From: an uncultured Alphaproteobacteria bacterium
GTDB taxonomy: Bacteria > Pseudomonadota > Alphaproteobacteria > Rhizobiales > Beijerinckiaceae
Reading direction: 5' to 3'
Assembly (NCBI GenBank): GCA_937988775.1
Contig: CALKHP010000052.1
Location: 206,737 to 270,736 of the forward strand
Length of the DNA stretch: 64,000 nucleotides
This document shows positions 1 to 8,760 of the stretch, in pieces (within the stretch, counting starts at the first letter, position 1; the number at the start of each line of letters is the position of its first letter). A model generated the notes under the pieces. That model worked only from the letters and a program-made list of their open reading frames with translations, was not told the origin of the DNA and did not search any database. Both the position numbers and the translations under genes were made by a program.

Positions 1-365
1 CGATGCCGCCGGCGCGCTGGCCGGCCTTCGCGGCGCAGGGGCGCATCGGACGGTTGTTCGCCTTTCTCGGCCGGCACAGCCTCGCCTTCTATCTGATCCA
101 CCAGCCGGTGCTGTTCGGGATGGTGTGGCTCGCGGCGCAGATCATGCCGATGCGGGCGCCCGTCGCGGCCGAGGCCCTGTTCAACACGCAATGCAGCGCC
201 GCCTGCCGGCAATCGGGCGAGGACGCGGCGACCTGCACCAATTATTGCAATTGCGTCAGCGGCGCCGCGCGCGCCGACGGCATCTGGAACGCGCTGATCA
301 GCAACCGCCTCGACCAGGGCGGCCGCCAGAAACTCGACAAGGCGATCGAGGTTTGCAGCCGCTGA
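1..365 (+). CDS. DUF1624/heparan-alpha-glucosaminide N-acetyltransferase-like membrane protein, 3' end only
   Basis: The window opens inside this gene, so only about 120 C-terminal codons are visible (frame begins at position 3) and the start lies outside. The first part, with GRHSLAFYLIHQPVLFG, is the last membrane helix pattern of DUF1624/acyltransferase-like integral membrane proteins. After it comes a roughly 70-residue tail rich in cysteine (CSAACRQSG, CTNYCNCV), an unusual ending that would form a small disulfide or metal-binding module. Membrane location is clear; the acyl-transfer function is inferred from family resemblance and the substrate is unknown. Confidence 0.6.
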   Translation, partial: MPPARWPAFAAQGRIGRLFAFLGRHSLAFYLIHQPVLFGMVWLAAQIMPMRAPVAAEALFNTQCSAACRQSGEDAATCTNYCNCVSGAARADGIWNALISNRLDQGGRQKLDKAIEVCSR

Positions 366-532
366 AGTGCAATCGAGGCGCGCCTGTCATTGCCGCGCAG
401 GCGGGAAGGCCAGGCAAGATCGCTCGCCGCCCATTGGCATGGTGGTTGCGCCTTCGGGTACAGGGAGCAGCAAAGCGTGCCATCACGGCTCGTTCTGTGC
501 CGTTCGGGAACAGGCCCCGCTGGAGATGAGCC

Positions 533-1573
533 ATGGCACTGCAAGCCACGACTGGCGCGCGCGTCGACTGGGTGGATTACGCCAAGGGCTGGTGCATCGT
601 CCTGGTGGTGATGATGCACTCGACGCTCGGCGTCGGCGATGCCATGGGCAGCGAAGGCTGGCTGCACCATTTCGTCGAATGGGCGCGGCCGTTCCGCATG
701 CCGGATTTCTTCCTGGTCGCCGGGCTGTTCCTGCATCGCACCATCGACCGCGACTGGCGCAGCTATGGCGATCGCAAGGTCGTGCATTTCCTGTACTTCT
801 ACACCGTCTGGCTGCTGATCCAGGCCGTGCTGAAGCTGTGGCCGCATGATGCCGCCGGGTTTGGCGACGCGCTGACGCTGTTCGGCGGCCGACTCGCCTG
901 GGCCTATGTCGAGCCGTTCAGCACCTTGTGGTTCATCTATCTGCTGCCGGTATTCTTCATCGTCACCAAGCTACTGCGGCGCGTGCCCGTGATGCTGGTG
1001 CTGGCGGCGGCTGCCGGCTTGCAGATGGCGCGCATCCACACCGGCTACACCATGGTCGACGAGTTCACCGACCGTTACGTGTATTTCTTCGCCGGTTACG
1101 CGTTCTCGGCGCGGTTCTTCGCCTTTGCCGCCTGGGTTCGGGCCAAGCCTGCCGCAGGCATTGCCGGCCTACTCGTCTGGGGCGTTAGCAATGGCGTGGT
1201 CGTGGTCGCGGGCTTTTCGCTGCTGCCCGGCGTGTCGCTGCTGCTCGGCTTCGCCGGCGCGCTGGCCGTGATCGCCTTCGCGGCGTTGCTGTCGCGCCGC
1301 GACCTGCTGCCGCCGCTGCGTTATGCCGGCGCCAACTCCATCGTCGTCTATCTCGCCTTCTTCCTTCCAATGGCGGCGACGCGCGTGATCTTCATCAAGT
1401 TCGGGCTGGTCGGCGATGTCGGCACGCTCTCGCTGATCGTCACGGCGGTCGCGGTCGTGGTGCCGCTGCTGCTGCATCTGGCGGTGCGCAATACGAGGGC
1501 GCGCTTCCTGTTCGAGCGCCCGCAGGCTTTCAGGCTCGAGCGTCAGCCGGCCAGGCTTTTGCCTGCGGAATAA
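533..1573 (+). CDS. Acyltransferase-3 family membrane protein
   Basis: 346 residues with about ten hydrophobic segments. The N-terminal pattern VDWVDYAKGWCIVLVVMMH is typical of the fucose 4-O-acetylase-like group of acyltransferase family 3 (COG3594), which moves acyl groups onto extracytoplasmic sugars or polymers. The histidine at about residue 28 matches the conserved first-helix histidine of the family. The start ATG follows a GAGATGAGCC stretch that can act as ribosome binding site. It lies 167 bases after another predicted acyltransferase-like gene on the same strand. The acceptor is unknown. Confidence 0.75.
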   Translation: MALQATTGARVDWVDYAKGWCIVLVVMMHSTLGVGDAMGSEGWLHHFVEWARPFRMPDFFLVAGLFLHRTIDRDWRSYGDRKVVHFLYFYTVWLLIQAVLKLWPHDAAGFGDALTLFGGRLAWAYVEPFSTLWFIYLLPVFFIVTKLLRRVPVMLVLAAAAGLQMARIHTGYTMVDEFTDRYVYFFAGYAFSARFFAFAAWVRAKPAAGIAGLLVWGVSNGVVVVAGFSLLPGVSLLLGFAGALAVIAFAALLSRRDLLPPLRYAGANSIVVYLAFFLPMAATRVIFIKFGLVGDVGTLSLIVTAVAVVVPLLLHLAVRNTRARFLFERPQAFRLERQPARLLPAE

Positions 1574-1621
1574 GCGGCGCGCGGCCTATGCCTTGGCGGC
1601 GCCGTGCACTAGATTGCCGCC

Positions 1622-4600
1622 ATGTCAGACGCAGCCCCCCCGCCAAGCCCGCTCAAGCCCGGCGACCACCTGTTCCTGGTCGACGGCTCGTCCTTCGTCT
1701 TCCGCGCCTATTTCCAGTCGATCAACCAGGACCGGAAATACAATACGCGCTCGGACGGGCTGCCGACCGGTGCGGTCAGGCTGTTCTCGACCAAGCTGCT
1801 GCAATTCATCCGCGACGGCGCGCTCGGCATCAAGCCGACGCATCTCGGCATCATCTTCGACAAGTCGGAGAACTCGTTCCGCAAGGAGCTTTACCCGCTC
1901 TACAAGGCCAATCGCAGCGATCCGCCCGAGGATCTCGTGCCGCAATTCCCGCTGATGCGCGAGGCGGTCAGGGCCTTCGGCATGATCCCGGTCGAGCAGG
2001 AGGTCTATGAGGCCGACGATCTGATCGCGACCTATGCCCGCCAGGCGCGCGAGGCTGGCGCCGACGTGCTGATCATCTCGGCCGACAAGGACCTGATGCA
2101 GCTTGTCTGCGACCACGTCGCGTTCTTCGATTTCGAATCCGGCATTCCCGGCAAGCCCGGCCATCGGCCCGAGCGGCTGTTGACCTTCGGCGGCGATTTC
2201 TCGCGCTGGGGCGTCGCGCCCGACAAGATCGGCGACGTCACCGAAAAGTGGGAAGGCCAGCCGCCGGCCAAGATCGTCGATATCCAGGCGCTTGCTGGCG
2301 ATTCGAGCGACAACGTGCCGGGCGCGCCCGGCATCGGCGTCAAGACCGCCGCGCAGCTCATCGCCGAATATGGCGATCTCGACACGCTGCTGGCGCGCGC
2401 CGGCGAGATCAAGCAGCCGAAACGGCGCGAGACGCTGACCAACCCCGAGATCGTGGCGCAGGTGCTGCTGTCGCGAAAACTGGTCAAGCTGGTCGAGGAT
2501 GTCGCCGTCGAGGTGCCGGTCGAGGCGTTCGCGGTCAAGGCGCCCGATACCACGCGGCTGGTCGGCTTCCTCAAGGCGATGGAGTTCACCACCATCACCC
2601 GGCGCGTCGCCGAGGTTTATGGCGTCGACCCGGCCGCGATCGCGCCCGATGAGAGCCTAATGGGCAGCGCTGCCAAGGCGGCGCTCGAAGCCGCCGGCGC
2701 CGAAGCGTTCGATCTGGCGGCGCCCGCGAGCGAAGCCGCGCCGGCCAAGCCCGTCGCGCCGCCGACCGATGCTGGTGAGGCCGGCCCGGCCGGGCTCGCC
2801 GCAGTTCGCGCCGCCGAGGCTCAAGGCACCAAGATCGATCACGCGGCCTATGAATGCGTCATGAGCCTCGAACGGCTCGATGCCTGGATCGCCGCGGCTT
2901 ACGAGGCCGGGATCGTCGCCATCGACACCGAGACGACGGCGCTCGATGCCATGCAGGCCGACATGGCCGGCTTCTCGCTGGCGACCGCGCCCGGCAAGGC
3001 GTGCTACGTGCCGCTGATCCACAGGCAAGCCGGCAACGACGACCTGTTCGGCGGCGCGGAACTGGTCGCGGGCCAGATCCCGGTGGCCGAGGCGATGGCC
3101 CGGCTCAAGCCGCTGCTCGAAGATCGGAGCGTGCTGAAGATCGGCCAGAACCTGAAATATGACTGGCTGGTCTTTGCCCGCCACGGCATCGAGGTTGCGC
3201 CAATCGACGACACCATGCTGCTGTCCTATGTGCTCGACGCCGGCAAGGGCGGCCACGGCATGGACGAATTGTCCGAGCGCCATCTCGGCCACAAGCCGAT
3301 CGCCTTCAAGGAGGTCGCCGGCAGCGGCAAGGCGATGATCAGCTTCGACCGCGTCGCGCTCGACAAGGCGGTCGGCTATGCGGCGGAAGATGCCGATGTC
3401 ACGCTCAGGTTGTGGCGCGTGCTCAAGCCGCGCCTCGTCGGCGAGCGCATGGCGACCGTGTACGAGACGCTGGAGCGGCCGCTGGTCGAGGTGCTGGCGC
3501 GCATGGAGCGGCGCGGCATCAGCATCGATCGCGCCATCCTGTCGCGGCTCTCGGGCGAGTTCGCGCAGGGCATGGCGCGGTTGGAAGCGGAGATTTACGA
3601 GCTGGCCGGCGAGCGTTTCAACCTCGGCTCGCCCAAGCAGCTCGGCGACATCCTGTTCGGCAAGATGGGCCTGCCCGGCGCGCGCAAGACCGCGACGGGC
3701 GCGTGGTCGACCGGGGCGCAGGTACTCGACGACCTCGCCGAGCAGGGCCATGAGCTGCCGGCCCGCATCCTCGAATGGCGCCAGCTCTCCAAGCTGAAAT
3801 CGACCTATACCGATGCGCTGCCGGCCCATGTCAACCCGGAGACGAACCGGGTGCACACCTCCTACTCGCTGGCGAGCACCACCACCGGGCGGCTGTCCTC
3901 GAACGAGCCGAATTTGCAGAACATCCCGGTGCGCAACGAAACGGGCCGCAAGATCCGCACCGCCTTCGTGGCGCTGCCCGGCCACAAGCTCGTCTCGGCC
4001 GATTACAGCCAGATCGAGCTGCGCATCCTCGCCCATATCGCCGACATTCCGCAGCTCAGGCAGGCGTTTGCCGACGGTATCGACATCCACGCCATGACGG
4101 CGTCGGAAATGTTCGGCGTGCCGGTCAAGGATATGCCGAGCGAGGTGCGCCGCCGCGCCAAGGCGATCAATTTCGGCATTATCTACGGCATTTCCGCCTT
4201 CGGGCTCGCCAACCAGCTCGGCATCGAGCGCTCGGAGGCCGGTGCCTATATCAAGAAGTATTTCGAGCGCTTTCCCGGCATTCGCGGCTACATGGACGCG
4301 ACGCGCAAGCTCGCCCACGCGCAAGGGTTTGTCGAAACCATCTTCGGCCGCAAATGCCATTATCCGCAGATCGACAGCAAGAACCCGTCCGAGCGCGCCT
4401 TCCTCGAACGCGCCGCGATCAACGCGCCGATCCAGGGCTCGGCCGCCGACATCATCCGCCGCGCCATGACGCGCATGGATGCGGCACTCGAGCAGGCGGG
4501 CTCAAGCGCGCGCATGCTGCTGCAGGTGCATGACGAGCTGATCTTCGAGGTCGAGGACGGCGATGTCGCCAATGCGCTGCCGGTGATCACGCGCGTGATG

Positions 4601-4687
4601 GAGGAGGCGCCGCTGCCGGCGCTGCAACTCGCCGTGCCGCTCAGGGTCGATGCCCGCGCCGCCGGCAACTGGGACGAGGCGCACTGA
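1622..4687 (+). CDS. polA: DNA polymerase I
   Basis: 1021 residues, somewhat longer than E. coli PolA (928), as is usual in alphaproteobacteria. It fills gaps in repair and replaces Okazaki primers. Three domains are seen: an N-terminal 5'-3' nuclease (about 15-320); a linker rich in Ala and Pro (about 350-400); a 3'-5' proofreading exonuclease whose catalytic Asp435 and Glu437 (AIDTET), NLKYD and YAAEDAD motifs are all intact; and the polymerase domain with motif A DYSQIELR (Asp794), O-helix RRRAKAINFGIIYG and motif C HDE (970-972). All nuclease and polymerase residues are present, so a fully active enzyme is expected. The gene stands alone. Confidence 0.97.
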   Translation: MSDAAPPPSPLKPGDHLFLVDGSSFVFRAYFQSINQDRKYNTRSDGLPTGAVRLFSTKLLQFIRDGALGIKPTHLGIIFDKSENSFRKELYPLYKANRSDPPEDLVPQFPLMREAVRAFGMIPVEQEVYEADDLIATYARQAREAGADVLIISADKDLMQLVCDHVAFFDFESGIPGKPGHRPERLLTFGGDFSRWGVAPDKIGDVTEKWEGQPPAKIVDIQALAGDSSDNVPGAPGIGVKTAAQLIAEYGDLDTLLARAGEIKQPKRRETLTNPEIVAQVLLSRKLVKLVEDVAVEVPVEAFAVKAPDTTRLVGFLKAMEFTTITRRVAEVYGVDPAAIAPDESLMGSAAKAALEAAGAEAFDLAAPASEAAPAKPVAPPTDAGEAGPAGLAAVRAAEAQGTKIDHAAYECVMSLERLDAWIAAAYEAGIVAIDTETTALDAMQADMAGFSLATAPGKACYVPLIHRQAGNDDLFGGAELVAGQIPVAEAMARLKPLLEDRSVLKIGQNLKYDWLVFARHGIEVAPIDDTMLLSYVLDAGKGGHGMDELSERHLGHKPIAFKEVAGSGKAMISFDRVALDKAVGYAAEDADVTLRLWRVLKPRLVGERMATVYETLERPLVEVLARMERRGISIDRAILSRLSGEFAQGMARLEAEIYELAGERFNLGSPKQLGDILFGKMGLPGARKTATGAWSTGAQVLDDLAEQGHELPARILEWRQLSKLKSTYTDALPAHVNPETNRVHTSYSLASTTTGRLSSNEPNLQNIPVRNETGRKIRTAFVALPGHKLVSADYSQIELRILAHIADIPQLRQAFADGIDIHAMTASEMFGVPVKDMPSEVRRRAKAINFGIIYGISAFGLANQLGIERSEAGAYIKKYFERFPGIRGYMDATRKLAHAQGFVETIFGRKCHYPQIDSKNPSERAFLERAAINAPIQGSAADIIRRAMTRMDAALEQAGSSARMLLQVHDELIFEVEDGDVANALPVITRVMEEAPLPALQLAVPLRVDARAAGNWDEAH

Positions 4688-4711
4688 AGCGCCGGACGGG
4701 TGCACCTCTGG

Positions 4712-4731
4712 ATTCCCGCCTGCGCGGGAAT
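4712..4731. repeat. REP-like palindrome, ATTCCCGC type
   Basis: Arms ATTCCCGC and GCGGGAAT flank a 4-base loop in the 66-base gap between convergent polA and the M16 gene. The same unit, with different loops, recurs near 20029-20048 and 20077-20107. In this position it may end transcription from both sides. Confidence 0.7.
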
Positions 4732-4753
4732 GACAGCGTGGAGGAGGCCGCTC

Positions 4754-6040
4754 TCAGGCCTTGTCCGGCCGGCCGGCGATCACGGTCAGCATGTCGCCGT
4801 TGCCGAGCAGCCGGGCGCTGGCGCGCTTGATGTCGGCGAGGCCGAGCGCATCGACGAGCGCCGGATAGCGCTGCGGGAAGTCGATCGGCTGGCCGAATAG
4901 CTGGATCGACAGCAATTCGCCGGCGATTTTCGACGAGGTGTCGAAGCGCAGCGCGTAGGAGCCCATCAGATATTGCTTGGCCTTGGCGAGTTCGTCCGCG
5001 CTCGGGCCGTCGGCGGCAAAGCGCGCCACCTCGCCCTTGATGATGGCAACCGCCTCATGCGCGCGCGCGTTGCTGGTCGCGGTATAGGCCATGAACAGGC
5101 CGAACTGGCGCAAGGGCTGCAACCAGGACTGCACCGAATAGGCGAGCCCCCGGCTCTCGCGCACCTCCTGCCACAGCCGCGAGGTGAAGCTGCCACCACC
5201 CAGGATATGGTTGCCGACCGCGGCCGCGATGAAATCCGGATCGTCGCGCTTGAAGCCGGGCGAACCGAAGCGGATCGTGCATTGCGGCACGTCGATATCG
5301 ACGATCTTGGTCTCGCCGAGACCGGCAAAGCGCGGCGCCGCCAGCGCCGGCGCCTCGCCGACCAGCGGCATGGCGCCGAACAACTCATCCAGCCTGGCGG
5401 CAAGCGTCGCCTCGTCGATGGCGCCGACCACGGCGATCTTCAGGCGGTCGCGCCGGAACAGTTCGGCGCGCCGGGCCAGCACGTCCTGGCGCGAAATGCC
5501 CGGCACGGTGGCGAGATCGCCATCGGCGGGACGGGCATAGCCATGGGCGCCGAAGGATGCGGCGAACCAGGTCTTGGCCGAGACGGCGCCTGGATCCTTG
5601 AGTTCGTGCTTGAGCCCGGCAAGGGTCTGGCCGCGCACGCGCTCGACCGCCTCGGCGCCAATCTCGGCCTGGTTCAGCGCCAGCCCGAGCATCTCGAAGG
5701 CGGCATCGCGGTTGCGGGAGAGCGTGCGCAAGCTGCCGGCGAACGAATCGAGCCGGCCCGAGAACGACAACTCTATCGCGAGATCGTCGAGCCGCTGATG
5801 GAAGGCGATGCTGTCATAGGGACCGGCGCCTTCGGTCAAAAGCTCCGAGAGCAGGCTGGTGACGCCGGATTTGGCGGCAGGCTCGTCGGCGGCGCCCGAG
5901 GTGAAGGCGAACTCGACCGCGATCACCGGGACGGCATATTCCTCGACCAGCCAGGCCTCGATGCCCTTGGCCGAGACGACGCGCCGCACGTTGCTGCGGG
6001 CGGAGGCGCTTGCGGGCGCGGTGCGATGGATGTCGTTCAT
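4754..6040 (-). CDS. M16 family peptidase-like protein, probably the non-catalytic subunit
   Basis: 428 residues when started at the ATG that overlaps the stop of the upstream M16 gene (ATGA, 6037-6040). It has the tandem M16 peptidase and M16_C domain layout. The region where the zinc motif HxxEH should lie reads SGVTSLLSELLTEG, without the histidines, so it is probably the non-catalytic partner, as alpha-type subunits are in two-subunit M16 proteases related to mitochondrial processing peptidase. The overlapping start implies translational coupling and equimolar synthesis with the catalytic partner. Confidence 0.85.
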   Translation of the reverse strand: MNDIHRTAPASASARSNVRRVVSAKGIEAWLVEEYAVPVIAVEFAFTSGAADEPAAKSGVTSLLSELLTEGAGPYDSIAFHQRLDDLAIELSFSGRLDSFAGSLRTLSRNRDAAFEMLGLALNQAEIGAEAVERVRGQTLAGLKHELKDPGAVSAKTWFAASFGAHGYARPADGDLATVPGISRQDVLARRAELFRRDRLKIAVVGAIDEATLAARLDELFGAMPLVGEAPALAAPRFAGLGETKIVDIDVPQCTIRFGSPGFKRDDPDFIAAAVGNHILGGGSFTSRLWQEVRESRGLAYSVQSWLQPLRQFGLFMAYTATSNARAHEAVAIIKGEVARFAADGPSADELAKAKQYLMGSYALRFDTSSKIAGELLSIQLFGQPIDFPQRYPALVDALGLADIKRASARLLGNGDMLTVIAGRPDKA

Positions 6041-7347
6041 GCCGCGACCTCTGCTTCCGGCACCAGCCAGCCCGTGACCGAGCGGCGCAACTGCAACCAT
6101 TTGGTGGCGGCCTGCCTGATCTCGCCGGCGCTGACGGCCTCGATACGGTCGGGCCACTCGCGGATGTCGGCGACGGTGCCGCCGATCGCCAGTTCCGAGC
6201 CGTAGATGCGCGCCATCGAGGACTGGCTGTCCTGCGCGTAGATCAGGTCGGCGACGAGCCGGGTCTTGGCGCGCTGCAATTCGACGTCGGACACCTCCTC
6301 GCGCGACAAGGTGGCGATGACGCGGTCGATGCCGGCCTCGAGCTCGTCGAGGGAGACCTCCTCGGCCGGCACCGCCTGCACGGCAAGCTGCGACATGTCG
6401 CGCGCCGAGGACATGTACCAGGCGCCCGCATGCACGGCGCTGCCCTCCTGCATCACCAGCGTCTGGTAGAGGCGGCCGGTTTCGCCGCCGCCCATGATCT
6501 GGCACAGCACCTCGAGCGCATAGGTCTCGGCGCCCTCGCCCCGGCTATGCGGCGGCACGAGATAGTTGCGCGTCACCATCGGCTGCTCGACCTTGCCGTC
6601 GGCCAGCGTGACGCGGCGGGCGGCGCGCGGCTCCGGCTCCTGCGGCCGGGCGCGCACCGGTGCCGCGCCGCGCGCGGCGATGCGGCCGTAGCTGTCGCGG
6701 GCCAGCTTGTGCACGGCCTCCGCCGTCACGTCGCCGGCGACGACGAGGATGGCGTTTTCCGGCGTGTAGAAGCGGTCGTAATAGGCGAGCGCGTCCTCGC
6801 GGCCGAGCCCCTCGATCTCATGCTGCCAGCCGATGATCGGCAAGCCGTACGGGTGATGCAGGAACAGCGTCGCGGCCATCGTCTCCGACAATTGCGCCGA
6901 AGGGTCGCTATCGGTGCGCATCTTGCGTTCCTCGAGCACGACGCCGCGCTCCGGCGTCACCTTGTCGTCGGACAGCACGAGGTTCTTCATGCGGTCGGCC
7001 TCGATCGCCATCACCGTCGGCAGGTGTTCCCTGGCGACGCGCTGGAAATAGGCCGTGTAATCGTAGCTGGTGAAGGCGTTGTCCTGGCCGCCAAGCTCGG
7101 CGACGATGCGCGAGAAGGCGCCGTCCGGGTGCTTCTTCGTGCCCTTGAACATCAGGTGCTCGAGGAAATGCGCGATGCCGGACTTGCCGACCGGATCGTC
7201 GGCCGAGCCGTTGCGATACCACACCATATGCGTGACGACGGGGGCGCGGTGATCGGGGATGACCACGACCTCCATGCCGTTCTCGAGCATGAAATGCCCG
7301 ATCTCGGGAGTCGCGTGTGTCGCCTGCGCAGGCGCGGCCGTATCCAT
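6037..7347 (-). CDS. M16 family zinc peptidase, catalytic subunit (insulinase/pitrilysin type)
   Basis: 436 residues. The inverted zinc motif HFLEH (His60, Glu63, His64) followed by LMFKGT is intact and the later EERKMRTDSD segment supplies the third zinc ligand region. I place the start at the ATG at 7347 because a GGGGGA ribosome binding site lies about eight bases upstream; a longer in-frame reading to 7449 lacks such support. No signal peptide is seen with this start. It forms a unit with the downstream non-catalytic M16 gene, and the block DUF3035-lspA-ileS behind it is a conserved alphaproteobacterial order. Natural substrates are not known. Confidence 0.88.
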   Translation of the reverse strand: MDTAAPAQATHATPEIGHFMLENGMEVVVIPDHRAPVVTHMVWYRNGSADDPVGKSGIAHFLEHLMFKGTKKHPDGAFSRIVAELGGQDNAFTSYDYTAYFQRVAREHLPTVMAIEADRMKNLVLSDDKVTPERGVVLEERKMRTDSDPSAQLSETMAATLFLHHPYGLPIIGWQHEIEGLGREDALAYYDRFYTPENAILVVAGDVTAEAVHKLARDSYGRIAARGAAPVRARPQEPEPRAARRVTLADGKVEQPMVTRNYLVPPHSRGEGAETYALEVLCQIMGGGETGRLYQTLVMQEGSAVHAGAWYMSSARDMSQLAVQAVPAEEVSLDELEAGIDRVIATLSREEVSDVELQRAKTRLVADLIYAQDSQSSMARIYGSELAIGGTVADIREWPDRIEAVSAGEIRQAATKWLQLRRSVTGWLVPEAEVAA

Positions 7348-7443
7348 GAGGCGTCCCCCGGACCAATGCGGTGAAATAAGGAGAGTGACCGGCCAAGAAT
7401 GCCGGGAAAGCAGGCGCGGGGCAAGCGGCCGGATGGCCGGCCA

Positions 7444-7472
7444 GAGCAAGTTCGTCTGTTGCGAACTTGCTC
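7444..7472. repeat. Dispersed palindrome, copy 1 (GAGCAAGTTCG arms)
   Basis: 11-base perfect arms (GAGCAAGTTCG / CGAACTTGCTC) around the 7-base loop TCTGTTG. An identical 29-base copy, loop included, lies at 38090-38118. Both sit upstream of minus-strand genes. Identity of the loop as well as the arms shows a mobile or duplicated repeat and not simply a terminator. Confidence 0.85.
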
Positions 7473-7499
7473 CATGTTAAAATTATCGAGCGAATTCAT

Positions 7500-7535
7500 C
7501 GAATTACATAGAGTCGAACGACTCTATGTAATTCG
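7500..7535. repeat. 17-bp perfect inverted repeat
   Basis: Arms CGAATTACATAGAGTCG (7500-7516) and its exact complement (7519-7535) are separated by two bases. It lies between the stop of the DUF3035 gene (7551) and the M16 gene start, 27 bases from the palindrome at 7444. A-T rich arms in a GC-rich genome make it stand out. It could form a strong hairpin in RNA and act as terminator or processing site. Confidence 0.8.
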
Positions 7536-7550
7536 ATTTCGCTCTAGAGG

Positions 7551-8219
7551 CTACTCTTTCATCTGGCCGGTGATATATTCGCGCGCATTGGCCTCGTTCG
7601 GGTCAAACTTGTTCGGGTTGCTGCGCGTATAGACGTAAGGCGCCTTGCTCGACGGCATGCGCACTCCGGCCGGCGGATCGGTCAGCGATCTGCGCGGCGG
7701 CTCGGTGCCCGGCACCAACTTGTCCGCATCGACGTCGTTGGTGCGCATCGAGGTCAGCAGATCGGGCCTGATCCATTCCTCGCGCGAACTGTCGCCCTTC
7801 ATCATATGCGGCTCGTTGGCCCCCGCCTCGCGGTTGGCGAGACGGCCTTGCGAGCGCATCTCGTGGCCGGACAGCGGCGCGCCCTGGCGGCTGTCGCCAT
7901 AGACGCCGTCATCGACGCCGCGCGGCTTGCGCGCTTCCGCCGCGGCGCGGTTTTTGGCCACCACATCGGGGTCGCGCGGCCAGTTGGCGACGCGCTGCTC
8001 CACCGGCGCTTCCGGCGGCGACAGCTTGTAATCCTTGGGCAGCACGAGCGGCGCGCGTTCGCGATACTCGATCTCGTCCTTCTGTTCGGAGGTCAGGCCG
8101 AGGATATTGGTGATGCCGCGAAAGGTTTCGGACTGCGCATGGGCCGGCGCGGGCGCGACGGTGAGCGCCATGGCAAACGCCATGCCGCCGGCAGGAAGGA
8201 TCAGTTTGTAGAAGGTCAC
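7551..8219 (-). CDS. DUF3035 family exported protein
   Basis: 222 residues from a GTG start at 8219, chosen because GGGAGGG lies just upstream and it opens a clear signal peptide (hydrophobic core LILPAGGMAFAMALTVAPA, cut after AHA). The mature part carries RAPLVLPKDYKLSPPEAP, the hallmark of DUF3035, and is otherwise polar and probably disordered, with Arg-, Asp- and Pro-rich stretches. DUF3035 genes typically lie beside lspA, as here (46 bases downstream). The function is unknown; an envelope role is inferred from export and neighbours. Confidence 0.8.
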   Translation of the reverse strand: MTFYKLILPAGGMAFAMALTVAPAPAHAQSETFRGITNILGLTSEQKDEIEYRERAPLVLPKDYKLSPPEAPVEQRVANWPRDPDVVAKNRAAAEARKPRGVDDGVYGDSRQGAPLSGHEMRSQGRLANREAGANEPHMMKGDSSREEWIRPDLLTSMRTNDVDADKLVPGTEPPRRSLTDPPAGVRMPSSKAPYVYTRSNPNKFDPNEANAREYITGQMKE

Positions 8220-8265
8220 ACGGCCCTCCCGGTTTGAAAGATCGATCGGCCCAGAAACACGATGA

Positions 8266-8760
8266 TCAGGGCAATTCCGGGGCGTTGCCGCCCCTCGGTT
8301 TGAGGGAGTCATACAGGAGGACGATGACGCCGACAACGATTGCCGCATCGGCGATGTTGAAGATCGCCGGCCACAGGAACAGTTTCAGGTCCAGCCTGAT
8401 AAAATCGAACACCGCGCCATAGGCGATGCGGTCGATGGCGTTGCCGAGCGCGCCGCCGACGATCAGGCCGAGGCCTAGCGCGACCAGCACGTCGCGCGTG
8501 CGCCAGAGCCACACCGCCAACCCGGCCGAGGCGACCAGCATGAAAGCCGTCAGCCCCCAGCGGCCGATATCGCCCTCCATCTGGAACATGCTGAACGAGA
8601 TGCCGCGGTTCCAGGTGAAGACGAGATCGACAAACGGCGTGAAGCGGATCGCCTGTCCCGGCAGCAGCGCCAGACCGAACAGCACCCATAGCTTCGACGC
8701 CTGATCGGCGGCGAGCGTCAGCAGCAATGCGGCAAGTCCGAGCCGGCGCGCGCGCGTCAC
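8266..8760 (-). CDS. lspA: Lipoprotein signal peptidase (signal peptidase II)
   Basis: 164 residues with four membrane helices. It cuts the signal peptide of diacylglyceryl prolipoproteins in the inner membrane. The catalytic aspartates are seen in GNAIDR and in AVFDFI, and the DQASKLWV and NRGISFSM motifs match the family. The GTG start at 8760 overlaps the ileS stop (GTGA, 8757-8760), a coupled ileS-lspA pair also seen in many proteobacteria. The asparagine and arginine of FTWNRGISF are in place, so activity is expected. Confidence 0.95.
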   Translation of the reverse strand: MTRARRLGLAALLLTLAADQASKLWVLFGLALLPGQAIRFTPFVDLVFTWNRGISFSMFQMEGDIGRWGLTAFMLVASAGLAVWLWRTRDVLVALGLGLIVGGALGNAIDRIAYGAVFDFIRLDLKLFLWPAIFNIADAAIVVGVIVLLYDSLKPRGGNAPELP

